NCBI GenBank assembly: GCA_045657665.1
Contig: JAZOTN010000037.1
Location: forward strand, 62,001 to 126,000
Source of the DNA: RUG12461 sp045657665
Lineage (GTDB): Bacteria; Bacillota; Clostridia; Lachnospirales; Lachnospiraceae
Direction of reading: 5' to 3'
Length of the DNA: 64,000 bases
The position numbers and the translations under genes are program-made. The notes below the pieces were generated by a model. It was given only the letters and a program-made list of their open reading frames with translations, was not told where the DNA came from and did no database searches. This document shows positions 33,086 through 42,694 of the stretch, piece after piece (within the stretch, counting starts at the first letter, position 1; each line of letters opens with the position of its first letter).

Positions 33086-33937
33086 ATGGCGAAACTGTTA
33101 ACCGGATTAGAAGTGACCGCTGCCATTCTGGAGGAACAAAAGCAGAAGGCGGATGCGTTAAAACAAAAAGGGATCATTCCGACACTCGGGGTCGTAAGAC
33201 TCGGCGAGAAACCGGACGATCTTGCCTATGAAAAGGGAATCGAAAAAAAGGCGGAGCAGACCGGCATTTCCGTGCGAAAGTTCCTGTTTCCGGAAGAAAT
33301 CGGAGAAGACTCCCTGGTCGAAGAGATCGAAAAGCTGAACAAAGATCCGGCGATCCACGGCGTCCTGATCTTCCGCCCTCTCCCAGGGCATATTTCGGAT
33401 GACCGTATCCGGAATACACTGCTCCCCAGGAAAGATGTGGACGGGATCACGGACCGTTCCCAGGCCGGTGTCTATACGGGAAGCAATGCGTTCTTTTCGC
33501 CCTGTACGGCAGAGGCGGTCATGGAACTTCTTTCGTTCTATGGGATCGATCCCGCCGGGAAAAACGTAACGGTGATCGGGCGGAGCCAGGTGATCGGAAA
33601 GCCTGTTTCGCTCCTGCTCCTGCAGAAGAATGCAACTGTCACAATCTGTCATACAAAGACAAGGAATCTTCCGGAGATCACAAAGAGGGCTGACATCATA
33701 GTCACGGCAGCCGGACAGCCGCATACAGTCACAAAGGAATGCGTTTCTCCGGGACAGACCGTGATCGATGTGGCGGTGAATTTTGATGAGCAGGACAGGA
33801 TGTGCGGTGACGTGGATTTTGAGGATGTTCAAAACACGGTAGGAGCCATAAGTCCTGTGCCGCGGGGCGTCGGAGGGATCACTCCGGCGATCCTGATGCG
33901 TCATCTTATCAGAGCCTGCATTTCATCGGAGGAGTAA
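33086..33937 (+). CDS. folD: Bifunctional methylene-THF dehydrogenase/methenyl-THF cyclohydrolase FolD
   Basis: 283 aa from the ATG after GCAAGGAGG; the frame extends upstream through the inverted repeat but without a start signal. Catalytic-domain motifs: AYEKGIEKKAEQTGI, HGVLIFRPLP and KDVDGITDRSQAG. The NADP-binding half has VTVIGRSQVIGKPVS and PVPRGVGGITPAIL near the end. It links 5,10-methylene-THF with 10-formyl-THF. Located with fchA, it supports glycine/histidine-derived one-carbon use or the folate branch of acetogenesis-like pathways; the window does not distinguish these. Confidence 0.95.
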   Translation: MAKLLTGLEVTAAILEEQKQKADALKQKGIIPTLGVVRLGEKPDDLAYEKGIEKKAEQTGISVRKFLFPEEIGEDSLVEEIEKLNKDPAIHGVLIFRPLPGHISDDRIRNTLLPRKDVDGITDRSQAGVYTGSNAFFSPCTAEAVMELLSFYGIDPAGKNVTVIGRSQVIGKPVSLLLLQKNATVTICHTKTRNLPEITKRADIIVTAAGQPHTVTKECVSPGQTVIDVAVNFDEQDRMCGDVDFEDVQNTVGAISPVPRGVGGITPAILMRHLIRACISSEE

Positions 33938-33960
33938 AAACTCGATTAAGAGGCGAAGCA

Positions 33961-35319
33961 ATGAACAGATCAATGGCAAAGAGCATGATCACGGGAAAGC
34001 CGATCTCGCTGATACTCAGGTTTGCACTTCCGCTGCTTCTCGGAAATCTTTTTCAACAGACGTATAACATGGTGGACGCCGCGATCGTCGGGCAGACTCT
34101 CGGTGCGGAGGCGCTTGGAGCGGTTGGTGCATCCACGAGTGTACAGTTTCTGGTACTGGGATTTTGTATCGGCACGTGTGCGGGTTTTGCGATCCCTATC
34201 GCCCAGACTTTCGGCGCGGGGAAACTGTCTCATCTCCGGAAATACATCTATCATGCGATCATTCTGACAGTTCTTTTCGGTGCGGTTTTAACAACGGTCT
34301 GTGCCCTGCTCTGCGGTCAGATCCTTCATGCGCTGCGTACGCCGGACGAACTCTTTGCGGACGCTTATATCTATCTTCTGATCATTTTTCTCGGGATTCC
34401 CTGTAATCTGACATATAATCTCTGTTCTTCGATCCTTCGGGCGGTGGGTGATTCCAGGACGCCGTTCCTCTTTCTCGCGTGCTCGGCGGTGCTGAACATC
34501 GGCCTTGATTTTGTCTGTATCATGGGATTGCACCTGGGGACGGCAGGCGCCGCGATCGCAACGATCTTTTCTCAGGGATTGTCCGGAGTCCTCTGTATCA
34601 TTCTGATCCGGAAAAAATATGATATTCTTCGTCTCAAGCCGGAGGAAAAAAAGTGGGAGAGACACTTTGCCCATATTCTCATAGTCATGGGCGTGCCGAT
34701 GGGACTGCAGTATTCCATCACGGCGATCGGGAGCATGGTCATGCAGGGCGCGAACAACTCGCTGGGACCGGTCTATGTTTCCGGTTTTGCCGCGGGCATG
34801 AAGATCAAGCAGCTGGCAATGTGCCCGTTTGATGCGCTTGCGACCGGTGTTTCCACTTTTGCCGGACAGAACTACGGAGCCGGGAAGATCGATCGTGTCA
34901 AAAAAGGGATCCGGGAGGGCGTGATAGCAGGGATTCTTTATGGCGTCGGTATCGGACTGGTGCTGATCTTTTTCGGGAGACCGATGTCTCTCATGTTTGT
35001 AAAACCGGATGCGGTGGCGGTGCTTGATGCTTCCGGCCAGTATCTTCGCGCGCTCGGGTTTTTCTACTGGACGCTTGGGATCCTGAATGTCTGTCGGATG
35101 AGCCTCCAGGGCCTCGGTTATTCCATGCGTGCCGTTGTGGGCGGGGTTCTTGAGATGATCGCGCGGATCGTCGTGAGCTTTGCCTTTGTGCCGGTATTCG
35201 GGTTTAATGCCATCTGTTTTTCCGACCAGTCTGCATGGATCGCGGCAGCAGTCTATATGATGATCATGCTCCGTATCTGTCTCAAGAAGATCGAAACAAG
35301 GCGTGCGGGTGCGGTGTAG
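33961..35319 (+). CDS. MATE-family efflux transporter
   Basis: 452 aa, about twelve membrane helices. The opening ILRFALPLLLGNLFQQTYNMVDAAIVG and repeated second-half copy PMGLQYSITAIGSMVMQ are typical of NorM/DinF-type MATE proteins, which export cationic drugs or metabolites using H+ or Na+. AGAGG precedes the ATG, 23 bases after folD. No regulator is adjacent. Unlike the MATE-like gene at 49141 it has no extra domains. Confidence 0.94.
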   Translation: MNRSMAKSMITGKPISLILRFALPLLLGNLFQQTYNMVDAAIVGQTLGAEALGAVGASTSVQFLVLGFCIGTCAGFAIPIAQTFGAGKLSHLRKYIYHAIILTVLFGAVLTTVCALLCGQILHALRTPDELFADAYIYLLIIFLGIPCNLTYNLCSSILRAVGDSRTPFLFLACSAVLNIGLDFVCIMGLHLGTAGAAIATIFSQGLSGVLCIILIRKKYDILRLKPEEKKWERHFAHILIVMGVPMGLQYSITAIGSMVMQGANNSLGPVYVSGFAAGMKIKQLAMCPFDALATGVSTFAGQNYGAGKIDRVKKGIREGVIAGILYGVGIGLVLIFFGRPMSLMFVKPDAVAVLDASGQYLRALGFFYWTLGILNVCRMSLQGLGYSMRAVVGGVLEMIARIVVSFAFVPVFGFNAICFSDQSAWIAAAVYMMIMLRICLKKIETRRAGAV

Positions 35320-35327
35320 GAACAGAC

Positions 35328-35356
35328 TTGAAAAAGAACCTCTTCTATCGTAAACT
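35328..35356 (+). promoter_or_regulatory. Possible promoter of rarA
   Basis: -35 TTGAAA (35328-35333), 17-base spacer, -10 TAAACT (35351-35356). The ATG at 35365 is 9 bases after the -10 and has no Shine-Dalgarno, which would give a nearly leaderless message. Confidence 0.4.
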
Positions 35357-35364
35357 TTCTTAGT

Positions 35365-36699
35365 ATGGATTTGTTCGATTATTTGGAACAACAGAATAAG
35401 GAAAAGGAGTCGCCTCTTGCGTCACGCCTTCGTCCCGAAACCGTGGATGAGATAGTGGGACAGCAGCACATCATCGGCAAGGATAAGCTGCTTTACCGTG
35501 CGATCAAGGCGGACAAGCTTTCTTCCATCATTTTTTACGGGCCTCCCGGAACCGGCAAGACGACACTTGCAAAGGTGATCGCTCATACGACCAGCGCGAA
35601 TTTCAGACAGATCAACGCGACGTCCGCAGGAAAGAAGGACATGGAAGAGGTGGTTGCGCAGGCAAAGTCGGATTACGGGATGTACGGGAAGCGCACGATC
35701 CTTTTTATCGATGAGATCCACCGGTTCAATAAGGGACAGCAGGATTACCTGCTTCCGTTCGTGGAGGACGGAACAGTGATTCTTGTCGGAGCCACAACGG
35801 AGAATCCATACTTTGAAGTCAACGGCGCTTTGCTTTCCAGGTCTTCGGTCTTTGAATTAAAGCCCCTCTCCAAAGAAGACATCGGTATCCTCCTTGACCG
35901 GGCGGTCTCCGATGAAGTGAAGGGAATGGGAAGCTACAAAGCCATCCTGGATGAGGACGCGAGGGAATTCCTTGCGGACAGTGCAAACGGAGATGCGAGA
36001 AACGCACTGACCGCCATTGAGCTCGGGATCCTTACTACGGAGAGGAGTGAGGACGGTTTCATCCATATCACACTCCCGGTTGCTTCCGAATGCATTCAGA
36101 AGCGTGTCGTGAAATACGATAAAACAGGGGACAATCATTACGATACGATCTCCGCGTTTATCAAGAGTATGCGGGGGTCCGATCCGCAGGCGGCGCTTTA
36201 TTATCTGGCAAAGATGCTTTATGCCGGAGAGGATATCAAGTTTATCGCGCGGCGCATCATGATCTGCGCCTCGGAGGATGTGGGAATGGCAGATCCGAAT
36301 GCCATCGTGGTGGCGGAAGCCGCCTGCGGCATTGTGGAGCGTGTGGGTCTTCCGGAAGCAAGGATCCCGCTCGCTGAGGCCGCCGTATATGTGGCGACCG
36401 CACCGAAGAGCAACGCTTCCTATCTCGGGATCGACAGTGCTCTTCAGTATGTGAAAACGCATGAAACACCTCCGGTCCCGCGCCATCTTCAGAATGTGCA
36501 CGCGGACGGCACCGGGTTTGAACGGGAACAGGGTTATCTTTATGCCCATGATTTTCCGCATCACTATGTGAAGCAGCAATACCTGCCGGACGGGATGGAG
36601 GGAACGGTCTTTTTTACCCCGGGCGAAAACGGTTATGAAAAAACGATCCGAGAGTACATGGGCCTTATAGAGCGTCTTGATGAAGGATCGGAAGAATAA
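35365..36699 (+). CDS. rarA: Replication-associated recombination protein RarA (MgsA)
   Basis: 444 aa AAA+ ATPase. Walker A GPPGTGKTTL near residue 58, Walker B LFIDEIHRFNKGQQD near 112, sensor 1 GATTENPYFEVN, and the C-terminal tetramerisation part with MRGSDPQAALYYLA and ASEDVGMADP are all family signatures. It acts at stalled replication forks. No ribosome site is visible and a promoter-like pair lies just upstream, so translation may be leaderless. Confidence 0.95.
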   Translation: MDLFDYLEQQNKEKESPLASRLRPETVDEIVGQQHIIGKDKLLYRAIKADKLSSIIFYGPPGTGKTTLAKVIAHTTSANFRQINATSAGKKDMEEVVAQAKSDYGMYGKRTILFIDEIHRFNKGQQDYLLPFVEDGTVILVGATTENPYFEVNGALLSRSSVFELKPLSKEDIGILLDRAVSDEVKGMGSYKAILDEDAREFLADSANGDARNALTAIELGILTTERSEDGFIHITLPVASECIQKRVVKYDKTGDNHYDTISAFIKSMRGSDPQAALYYLAKMLYAGEDIKFIARRIMICASEDVGMADPNAIVVAEAACGIVERVGLPEARIPLAEAAVYVATAPKSNASYLGIDSALQYVKTHETPPVPRHLQNVHADGTGFEREQGYLYAHDFPHHYVKQQYLPDGMEGTVFFTPGENGYEKTIREYMGLIERLDEGSEE

Positions 36700-36738
36700 A
36701 AACAGGGAGCATATGCTTCCTTTGGAAGGAGTAAAGAC

Positions 36739-38019
36739 ATGAAGAAGATTGAGGAGATGTCAAAGGAAGAACTGCTGAAAGAGAAACAGGACCTGGAGGC
36801 GGCTTATAAGGACTTTGAGAGCCAGGGCCTTAAGCTGAATATGGCGAGAGGAAAGCCGTCGCTGGAACAGCTGAATCTTTCGTTTCCGATGATGGATGTC
36901 ATGAATTCCTACAACGGGATGGCGGCAGAGGACGGAACGGACTGCCGGAATTACGGGGAGATCGAAGGGATCGAAGAGGCAAGACGCCTCATCGCCGAGA
37001 TCATGGATACCACACCGGACCATGTGATCTGCTTCGGCAATTCCTCCCTCAACGTGATGTACGACATGGTTGCTCGTGCCATGACGCATGGTGTCTGTGG
37101 GAGCACGCCGTGGATGAAGCTTCCGGAGGTGAAGTTCCTGTGCCCGGTTCCCGGATATGACCGGCATTTTGCGATCACGGAGTTTTTCGGGATCAAGATG
37201 ATCAACATCCCGATGACGCAAAACGGACCCGATATGGATCTGGTAGAAAAATATGTCAGCAGTGACCCGCTTATCAAGGGGATCTGGTGCGTACCGAAGT
37301 TTTCAAATCCGGAGGGCATCATCTATTCCGATGAGACCGTGATGCGTTTTGCGAACCTGAAGCCTGCGGCGGAGGACTTCAGGATTTTCTGGGATAACGC
37401 ATATTCGGTTCATTATCTTTATGATGATATCAAGCCGCAGATCCCGGATCTGGTCAGGGAATGTAAGAAAGCGGGAAATCCTGACCTCGTATATAAGTTC
37501 GCTTCCACGAGCAAGATCACGTTTCCGGGCAGCGGTATCTCAGGCATGGCAGTCTCCGAGAGAAACCGTGACAGCATTCTTAAGATGCTGAAGATCCAGA
37601 CCATCGGACCGGATAAGGTGAACCAGTTACGACATGTGCGTTTTTTAAAGAACCGTGAGGGGGTCGAGGAGCAGATGAAAAAGCATGCGGCGATCCTGCG
37701 GCCAAAGTTCGAGATGGTGGAAAAGATCCTGGACAGCGAGCTGACTTCCCGGGGTATCGGGCATTATTTAAAACCGCTCGGGGGATACTTTATCAGCTAC
37801 AACGCCCCGGAGGGTACGGCAAAGAGGATCGTGCAGCTTGCGAAGGACTGCGGTGTCACGATGACGGGAGCGGGTGCTCCTTTCCCCTACGGAAAGGACC
37901 CGAAGGATTCCGTGATCCGTATTGCGCCATCTTTCCCGCCGCTTGAGGAACTGGAGAAAGCGGCAAAGATCTTTGCGATCTGTGTAAAAATCGCGGCGAT
38001 CGAGAAGGCGCTCGGATAA
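36739..38019 (+). CDS. Aspartate aminotransferase, subgroup Ic type (PLP, fold type I)
   Basis: 426 aa. LNMARGKPSLEQLNLS and NYGEIEGIEEARRLIAE open the family; FASTSKITFPGSGISG carries the PLP-binding Lys, and VRIAPSFPPLEE closes it (Arg binds the substrate carboxylate). The sequence fits the MocR-related group later characterised as aspartate aminotransferases (Ic) rather than classical AspC. It would interconvert aspartate and oxaloacetate with glutamate. AAGGAG ribosome site. The strong terminator at 38041 follows. Confidence 0.85.
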   Translation: MKKIEEMSKEELLKEKQDLEAAYKDFESQGLKLNMARGKPSLEQLNLSFPMMDVMNSYNGMAAEDGTDCRNYGEIEGIEEARRLIAEIMDTTPDHVICFGNSSLNVMYDMVARAMTHGVCGSTPWMKLPEVKFLCPVPGYDRHFAITEFFGIKMINIPMTQNGPDMDLVEKYVSSDPLIKGIWCVPKFSNPEGIIYSDETVMRFANLKPAAEDFRIFWDNAYSVHYLYDDIKPQIPDLVRECKKAGNPDLVYKFASTSKITFPGSGISGMAVSERNRDSILKMLKIQTIGPDKVNQLRHVRFLKNREGVEEQMKKHAAILRPKFEMVEKILDSELTSRGIGHYLKPLGGYFISYNAPEGTAKRIVQLAKDCGVTMTGAGAPFPYGKDPKDSVIRIAPSFPPLEELEKAAKIFAICVKIAAIEKALG

Positions 38020-38040
38020 AAGAAGAGAAAGCATATAAAC

Positions 38041-38081
38041 AAAAAAGGGAAACGCCTGATTGATCAGCGTTTCCCTTTTTT
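38041..38081. terminator. Bidirectional intrinsic terminator
   Basis: AAAAAAGGGAAACGC (38041-38055) and GCGTTTCCCTTTTTT (38067-38081) form a perfect stem with A-run and T-run on either side, so it can work on both strands. The last codons and stop of the minus-strand glycosyltransferase (KKGKR*) lie within it. Confidence 0.93.
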
Positions 38082-39251
38082 GTATTCCTCGATCACCCGG
38101 ATATAATTATGATATGCTTCCTTTGTCACGTCCGGCCATTTGAGATACAGATCCCGTTTGGCATTTTCGCTCACGGTTCTTAGCAGAGCGGGATCGTGGA
38201 TGACGGAGAGCGCCATTTCCGCAAGCGAGTGCTCGTCATTGTCGATCAGAAACGCGTTCACGTGATCCTTTACCGTGTCCGCCGTGGCGGCACCCCGTAC
38301 AAAGATACCCGGTGTTCCCTGGCTTGCCGCCTCCACCTGTACAAGGGAGGAAGCATCATAGAGCGATGGGAACAAAAACAGCTCCGCCCTGGCATAGAGC
38401 GCTGCAAGAAGATCCCGGTCATCGATCTTTCCGGTGAAAAGCACCTCTCTTTCGATTCCGTGCTTATAAACACGTTCATGAAGCCTTTTCTCGTCCTGTC
38501 CGTCTCCCGCGAACACCATGCAGAAGGGGAAATCAGCTTTTTCCTTCAGGATCCTGACGGCGTCCGCGATCATAAACACATTCTTCAGCTGATTCAGTCT
38601 TCCGACATAGAGAAACACCTTTTCCTCCGGGCGGATGTCAAAGCGTTCCTCTACCATGCGCCTTGCCTCCTCCTCGTCTGCGATCGGCTGCATATCTGTC
38701 GCATTTCTCATGACGCGCGATGCTCCTTTATAGGCGTATTCCAGATGGAGGAGTTTTTCCATGGCGGAGTTGACTGCCCAGCATTCCTCGCACTGCCGGT
38801 ATGGCTGGATGACACCGCGGGCAAGCGCGACGGAAATGTCATAGTTTTTAAGAGCCCTCTCAAAATCACGGCGGAACTGCGTATGAAAAGTGGCCACCGC
38901 CGGGATATGATGCTTTTTCGCGTAACGGACGCCGATTTTTCCAAGGGAAAACGGCGAATGAATATGTACCAGATCGAGTTCGGTTTTTTCAAGTTCGCGG
39001 AGAAAGGTAATGTCAAGATCCGGTGCCGGAAGATCATAGTCAAGCACCGGGACGGGAAGAGAGTTGCACCGTACAACGCGGTAGGGGAGAGTGCTGTCAT
39101 CAAACGGCCTCCCGGGGGTACGCGGCACAAACACCGTCATATCAGCGATCTCGGAAAGCTCTCTGGCATAATGATCTACAACCTCGACCACACCGTCCAC
39201 AACCGGGAAAAATGCATCCTGAAAAAGTCCGATACGAAGTTTCCTGCTCAC
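38064..39251 (-). CDS. Family 4 glycosyltransferase
   Basis: 395 aa starting at GTG 39251, which overlaps the preceding stop (GTGA) and has AAGGAG 7 bases upstream; the frame upstream is out-of-frame sequence of that gene. GT-B fold: N-terminal IGLFQDAFFPVVDGVV, DLVHIHSPFSLG, ATFHTQFR; C-terminal FLYVGRLNQLKN, FAGDGQDE and the nucleotide-sugar site SLYDASSLVQVEAASQGTP. It resembles diacylglycerol glucosyltransferases and related lipid or polymer transferases. It pairs with the flippase-like protein upstream, suggesting glycolipid synthesis. Confidence 0.92.
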   Translation of the reverse strand: MSRKLRIGLFQDAFFPVVDGVVEVVDHYARELSEIADMTVFVPRTPGRPFDDSTLPYRVVRCNSLPVPVLDYDLPAPDLDITFLRELEKTELDLVHIHSPFSLGKIGVRYAKKHHIPAVATFHTQFRRDFERALKNYDISVALARGVIQPYRQCEECWAVNSAMEKLLHLEYAYKGASRVMRNATDMQPIADEEEARRMVEERFDIRPEEKVFLYVGRLNQLKNVFMIADAVRILKEKADFPFCMVFAGDGQDEKRLHERVYKHGIEREVLFTGKIDDRDLLAALYARAELFLFPSLYDASSLVQVEAASQGTPGIFVRGAATADTVKDHVNAFLIDNDEHSLAEMALSVIHDPALLRTVSENAKRDLYLKWPDVTKEAYHNYIRVIEEYKKGKR

Positions 39252-40297
39252 GCGCTTTCTCCTTTTTCGGCTCTTTTTTTCTCCACGGATTCCACGATCG
39301 TCAGCGCAATTCCGTAGCCGATATAGGCGTAATAAACCAGAAACCGCCAGGTCAGCATTGCCCAGAAAATATATCCGCTGGTCAGCACGGAAAAAACTGC
39401 ATAGAAAACGCCCTCCGCGGCACCCGCATTTCCGGGAGTCGGGATAAACGTGATGGCGGCATAGATCGTTACGATCGTGACAAAGCAGGAAATGAATGAG
39501 ATCTCCCCGCCGAAGGCAAGGATCACAAAATAAGGCACGGAGCAAAGAGCCGCCTGATAGAGAAGACCAAGCGCCATGACTACAACGCAGGTCCAGCCGT
39601 TCTTTATGAATTCACGCAGGGAGGTGCTGTATTCCTCCACATTGCGGATAAAGCTTGCACTTCGTTCTTCCTTGTTTTTGACCAGATGAAAAAACGCCAG
39701 GATCGCCACGACGCCGCGGGTCAGCTTTTCCGAGAAGGCAGGGAAAAAGGTGAACAGTAATATCAGAACCGGGAAAAGCGAGTAGAGCACCATTCCCACA
39801 TACGATGCCACTCGCACGACATCGCTTTCCACCAGATTACCTCCGAAGATCCCGCAGATCAGCGCCAGCAGGATAAAGGAAAACTGCATGGAAAGGAATC
39901 CGGCGATCGGAATTGCCGCGCTCTGCGCGTTCGGCACGCCGTTCTTTGCCAGATAATAGATCTGAAAGGGCTGTCCTCCGATGCCGGAGGGGGTAATGTT
40001 ATCATAGTAGCGCCCATAGAGCACCGTGCGTCGGCAAAGCTTCCAATTCGCGTATCCGCAGGTTTTCTTCATCACGACCACGTATTTCGCTGTTTCTGCA
40101 GCGATCGCAAGTACCATGAGCAGGACCGCGGGGATCAGATACACCCAGCGGATATGTACATTCCGGAATTTTTCCGCGCCCTCGGTTCCCTGAAACTCAC
40201 TAAACGCCGTCCATGCGATCACGGCGGCGTTCAGTGCGATAAAGAGGATCATCAGGATCCTTTTATTTCTTTTTTTCTTACGTTCTGCCTCGTCCAT
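39248..40297 (-). CDS. Flippase-like membrane protein (LPG synthase TM / UPF0104 family)
   Basis: 349 aa with about eight membrane helices. Family markers are NITPSGIGGQPFQIYYL near residue 96-112 and ITFIPTPGNAGAAEG near residue 290. The family covers the membrane half of MprF and many uncharacterised proteins next to glycosyltransferases. The overlap with the glycosyltransferase gene implies the two work together, possibly moving or anchoring a glycolipid. It starts 24 bases downstream of glgP and may share its message. Confidence 0.88.
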   Translation of the reverse strand: MDEAERKKKRNKRILMILFIALNAAVIAWTAFSEFQGTEGAEKFRNVHIRWVYLIPAVLLMVLAIAAETAKYVVVMKKTCGYANWKLCRRTVLYGRYYDNITPSGIGGQPFQIYYLAKNGVPNAQSAAIPIAGFLSMQFSFILLALICGIFGGNLVESDVVRVASYVGMVLYSLFPVLILLFTFFPAFSEKLTRGVVAILAFFHLVKNKEERSASFIRNVEEYSTSLREFIKNGWTCVVVMALGLLYQAALCSVPYFVILAFGGEISFISCFVTIVTIYAAITFIPTPGNAGAAEGVFYAVFSVLTSGYIFWAMLTWRFLVYYAYIGYGIALTIVESVEKKRAEKGESA

Positions 40298-40321
40298 AAA
40301 GGGTATTATAGCTGATTTTTG

Positions 40322-42574
40322 TTATAACTTCCAGATGTCTTTGTTATATTGTTCAATTGTGCGGTCCGAAGAGAAAAATCCCGCTTTGCTGATGTTGATC
40401 AGCATCTTCTTTGCCCAGGCTTTCCGGTCTTCGAATTCGCGGATGGCAAGGTCTTTCGTCTTTACATAATCCGCAAAATCCGGGAAGGTCATGAACCAGT
40501 CCTTCTTAAGGAGCTCATTGTAAAGCCGTTCCAGATTTTCCTTTTTTCCGACGGAAAGCATCTTGTCGCTTATGATGAAATCCACGGCGCGTTTGATGTT
40601 TTCATCCTTCTCATAGTAGTCTCTGGAAACGTAGTCTCCGCGTTCATACCGTGCGATCACGATATCACTGGATTCGCCGAAGGTGTAGATGTTGCCATCA
40701 CCGACGAGCTCTGCGATCTCTACATTCGCGCCATCCATCGTACCGAGTGTTACCGCGCCGTTCAGCATGAATTTCATGTTGGAGGTTCCGCTTGCTTCCT
40801 TGGAGGCAAGAGAGATCTGCTCGCTGATATCACATGCCGGGATCAGCTTTTCCGCGAGCGTCACGTTATAATTTTCCACCATCACGACCTTGAGGTACGG
40901 AGAGACCTCCGGGTCTTTATTGACGATCTCCTGAAGACACAGGATCAGATGAATGATGTCTTTTGCGATGACATACGCAGGCGCTGCTTTTGCGCCGAAG
41001 ATCACGGTGATCGGACGTCCCGGCTTTTTCCCTTCCTTGATCTCAAAGTATTTATGGATCACATAGAGAGCGTTCATCTGCTGGCGCTTATATTCATGAA
41101 GGCGCTTCACCTGAATGTCAAAAACGGAATGTGTATCAAGATCGATGTTCTGGGTACGTTTTACGTAGGCTGCAAGCTCTTTTTTCTTGTCGTGCTTCAC
41201 GGATATGATCTTATCAAGGGCAGCGTCGTCATTTACGTATTTCTCAAGCTTTGTGAGCTCGTCCGCGTTCTTTTTCCAGCCGTCCCCGATCAGTCCGGTC
41301 ACGACCTCCGTAAGCTCCGGATTGCATGCCATCAGCCAGCGGCGGAAGGTGATCCCGTTGGTCTTGTTGTTAAACTTCTCCGGATAGATCCGGTAGAAAT
41401 TGTTCAGCTCCGTATTCTTTAAGATTTCCGTGTGAAGATAGGCTACACCGTTGACGCTGTAACCGTAGTGGATGTCAATGTGCGCCATGTGAACAAGTCC
41501 GTCTTTGATGATGTAAGTGCTCTCATCCTTCAGGTTCGTTCTCACCACATTGTCGAGCTCGCGGATAATGGGCATGAGCTGCGGTACCGCGCGGCTCAGG
41601 AAACGGATCGGCCATTTCTCCAGCGCTTCCGCAAGGATTGTATGGTTCGTGTACGCACAGACCTTTTTCACGATCGCGATGGCTTCTGCCATGAGGATCC
41701 CCTCTTCCTGAAGAAGACGGATCAACTCCGGGATGACCATCGTCGGATGCGTGTCATTGATCTGGATGGTTGCGTAATCCGCAAGGTCATGAAGATTGCT
41801 GCCGCGCTCCTTCGCCTCTTCGAGGATGAGCCGCGCCGCGTTGCTGACCATGAAATACTGCTGGTAAACACGGAGGATCCGTCCGGCATCATCGGAATCA
41901 TCCGGATACAGGAAGAGTGTCAGGTTCTCGCGGATATTGTTTTTATCAAAGTCGATGGAGTCATCCGGTACGATATGCTCATTCACTGTTTCCAAATCGA
42001 AAAGATGAAGCTTTGTCGTGCGGTTATCATACCCGGTCACATCAATGTCGTACATTCTGGAGGTGACTTCAAAGCCGCCGAATTCTACCGTATAAGTCTT
42101 ATCCGTTTTTGTAAGCCAGCTCTTGTCCTCCATCCAGGGGTTCGGTACTTCTCTCTGAAGATGATCCTTAAAGACCTGACGGAACAATCCGTAGTGATAA
42201 AGGAGGCCAACGCCGTCCGCGTTAAGCCCGAGCGTCGCCATGGAATCGAGGAAGCATGCCGCAAGACGACCGAGCCCGCCGTTTCCGAGCGATGGTTCCG
42301 GCTCGATCTCTTCGATTACGGAAAGCGCTTTTCCGGCCTGCGTGAGTTCCTTTTTAACATCCTCATAAATGCCGAGGTTGATCAGGTTGTTGGAAAGGAG
42401 CTTGCCGATCAGAAATTCTGCCGAAATGTAATACAGCTTCTTTTTTCCCTGGCTGCTCACCTTGCCCTGTGCGAGTTCCTTTGTCATGGCAAGAAGTGTA
42501 AAATAGAGTTCCTCATTTGTACATTCCTTTACCGGTCTTCCGTACAGCTTTTTTGCAAATTCCTCTACATTCAT
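40322..42574 (-). CDS. glgP: Glycogen phosphorylase
   Basis: 750 aa. GNGGLGRLAACFLDS near the N-terminus, ETVNEHIVPDDSIDF, QINDTHPTMVIPEL, DIQVKRLHEYKRQQMNAL and the PLP site EASGTSNMKFMLNGA (Lys near residue 600) define the family. It releases glucose-1-phosphate from glycogen or maltodextrin. At 750 aa it is somewhat shorter than animal and E. coli enzymes, as common in Firmicutes. GGAGGG ribosome site. The AraC regulator reads away from it across a 120-base gap and is a candidate regulator, by position only. Confidence 0.96.
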   Translation of the reverse strand: MNVEEFAKKLYGRPVKECTNEELYFTLLAMTKELAQGKVSSQGKKKLYYISAEFLIGKLLSNNLINLGIYEDVKKELTQAGKALSVIEEIEPEPSLGNGGLGRLAACFLDSMATLGLNADGVGLLYHYGLFRQVFKDHLQREVPNPWMEDKSWLTKTDKTYTVEFGGFEVTSRMYDIDVTGYDNRTTKLHLFDLETVNEHIVPDDSIDFDKNNIRENLTLFLYPDDSDDAGRILRVYQQYFMVSNAARLILEEAKERGSNLHDLADYATIQINDTHPTMVIPELIRLLQEEGILMAEAIAIVKKVCAYTNHTILAEALEKWPIRFLSRAVPQLMPIIRELDNVVRTNLKDESTYIIKDGLVHMAHIDIHYGYSVNGVAYLHTEILKNTELNNFYRIYPEKFNNKTNGITFRRWLMACNPELTEVVTGLIGDGWKKNADELTKLEKYVNDDAALDKIISVKHDKKKELAAYVKRTQNIDLDTHSVFDIQVKRLHEYKRQQMNALYVIHKYFEIKEGKKPGRPITVIFGAKAAPAYVIAKDIIHLILCLQEIVNKDPEVSPYLKVVMVENYNVTLAEKLIPACDISEQISLASKEASGTSNMKFMLNGAVTLGTMDGANVEIAELVGDGNIYTFGESSDIVIARYERGDYVSRDYYEKDENIKRAVDFIISDKMLSVGKKENLERLYNELLKKDWFMTFPDFADYVKTKDLAIREFEDRKAWAKKMLINISKAGFFSSDRTIEQYNKDIWKL

Positions 42575-42605
42575 TACGATTCCCTCCGTTTTATGTGATT
42601 TCTAT

Positions 42606-42633
42606 TTGATATCTTTTCAGAAGCTGTTTTCAA
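42606..42633 (-). promoter_or_regulatory. Possible promoter of glgP
   Basis: Minus-strand -35 TTGAAA (42633-42628), 16-base spacer, -10 TATCAA (42611-42606). The -10 is imperfect. The start would leave about 25 bases to the glgP ATG, including GGAGGG. Confidence 0.4.
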
Positions 42634-42658
42634 TATAGATTTCTTTGCCGCGGAAATC

Positions 42659-42688
42659 TTGTCATATCCTCGGGAAAAATGGTACAAT
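42659..42688 (+). promoter_or_regulatory. Promoter of the AraC-type regulator, apparently leaderless
   Basis: -35 TTGTCA (42659-42664), 18-base spacer, extended -10 TGGTACAAT ending at 42688. The ATG at 42695 is only 6 bases further on and has no ribosome site, so transcription probably starts at or next to the start codon. Confidence 0.65.
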
Positions 42689-42694
42689 CCTATC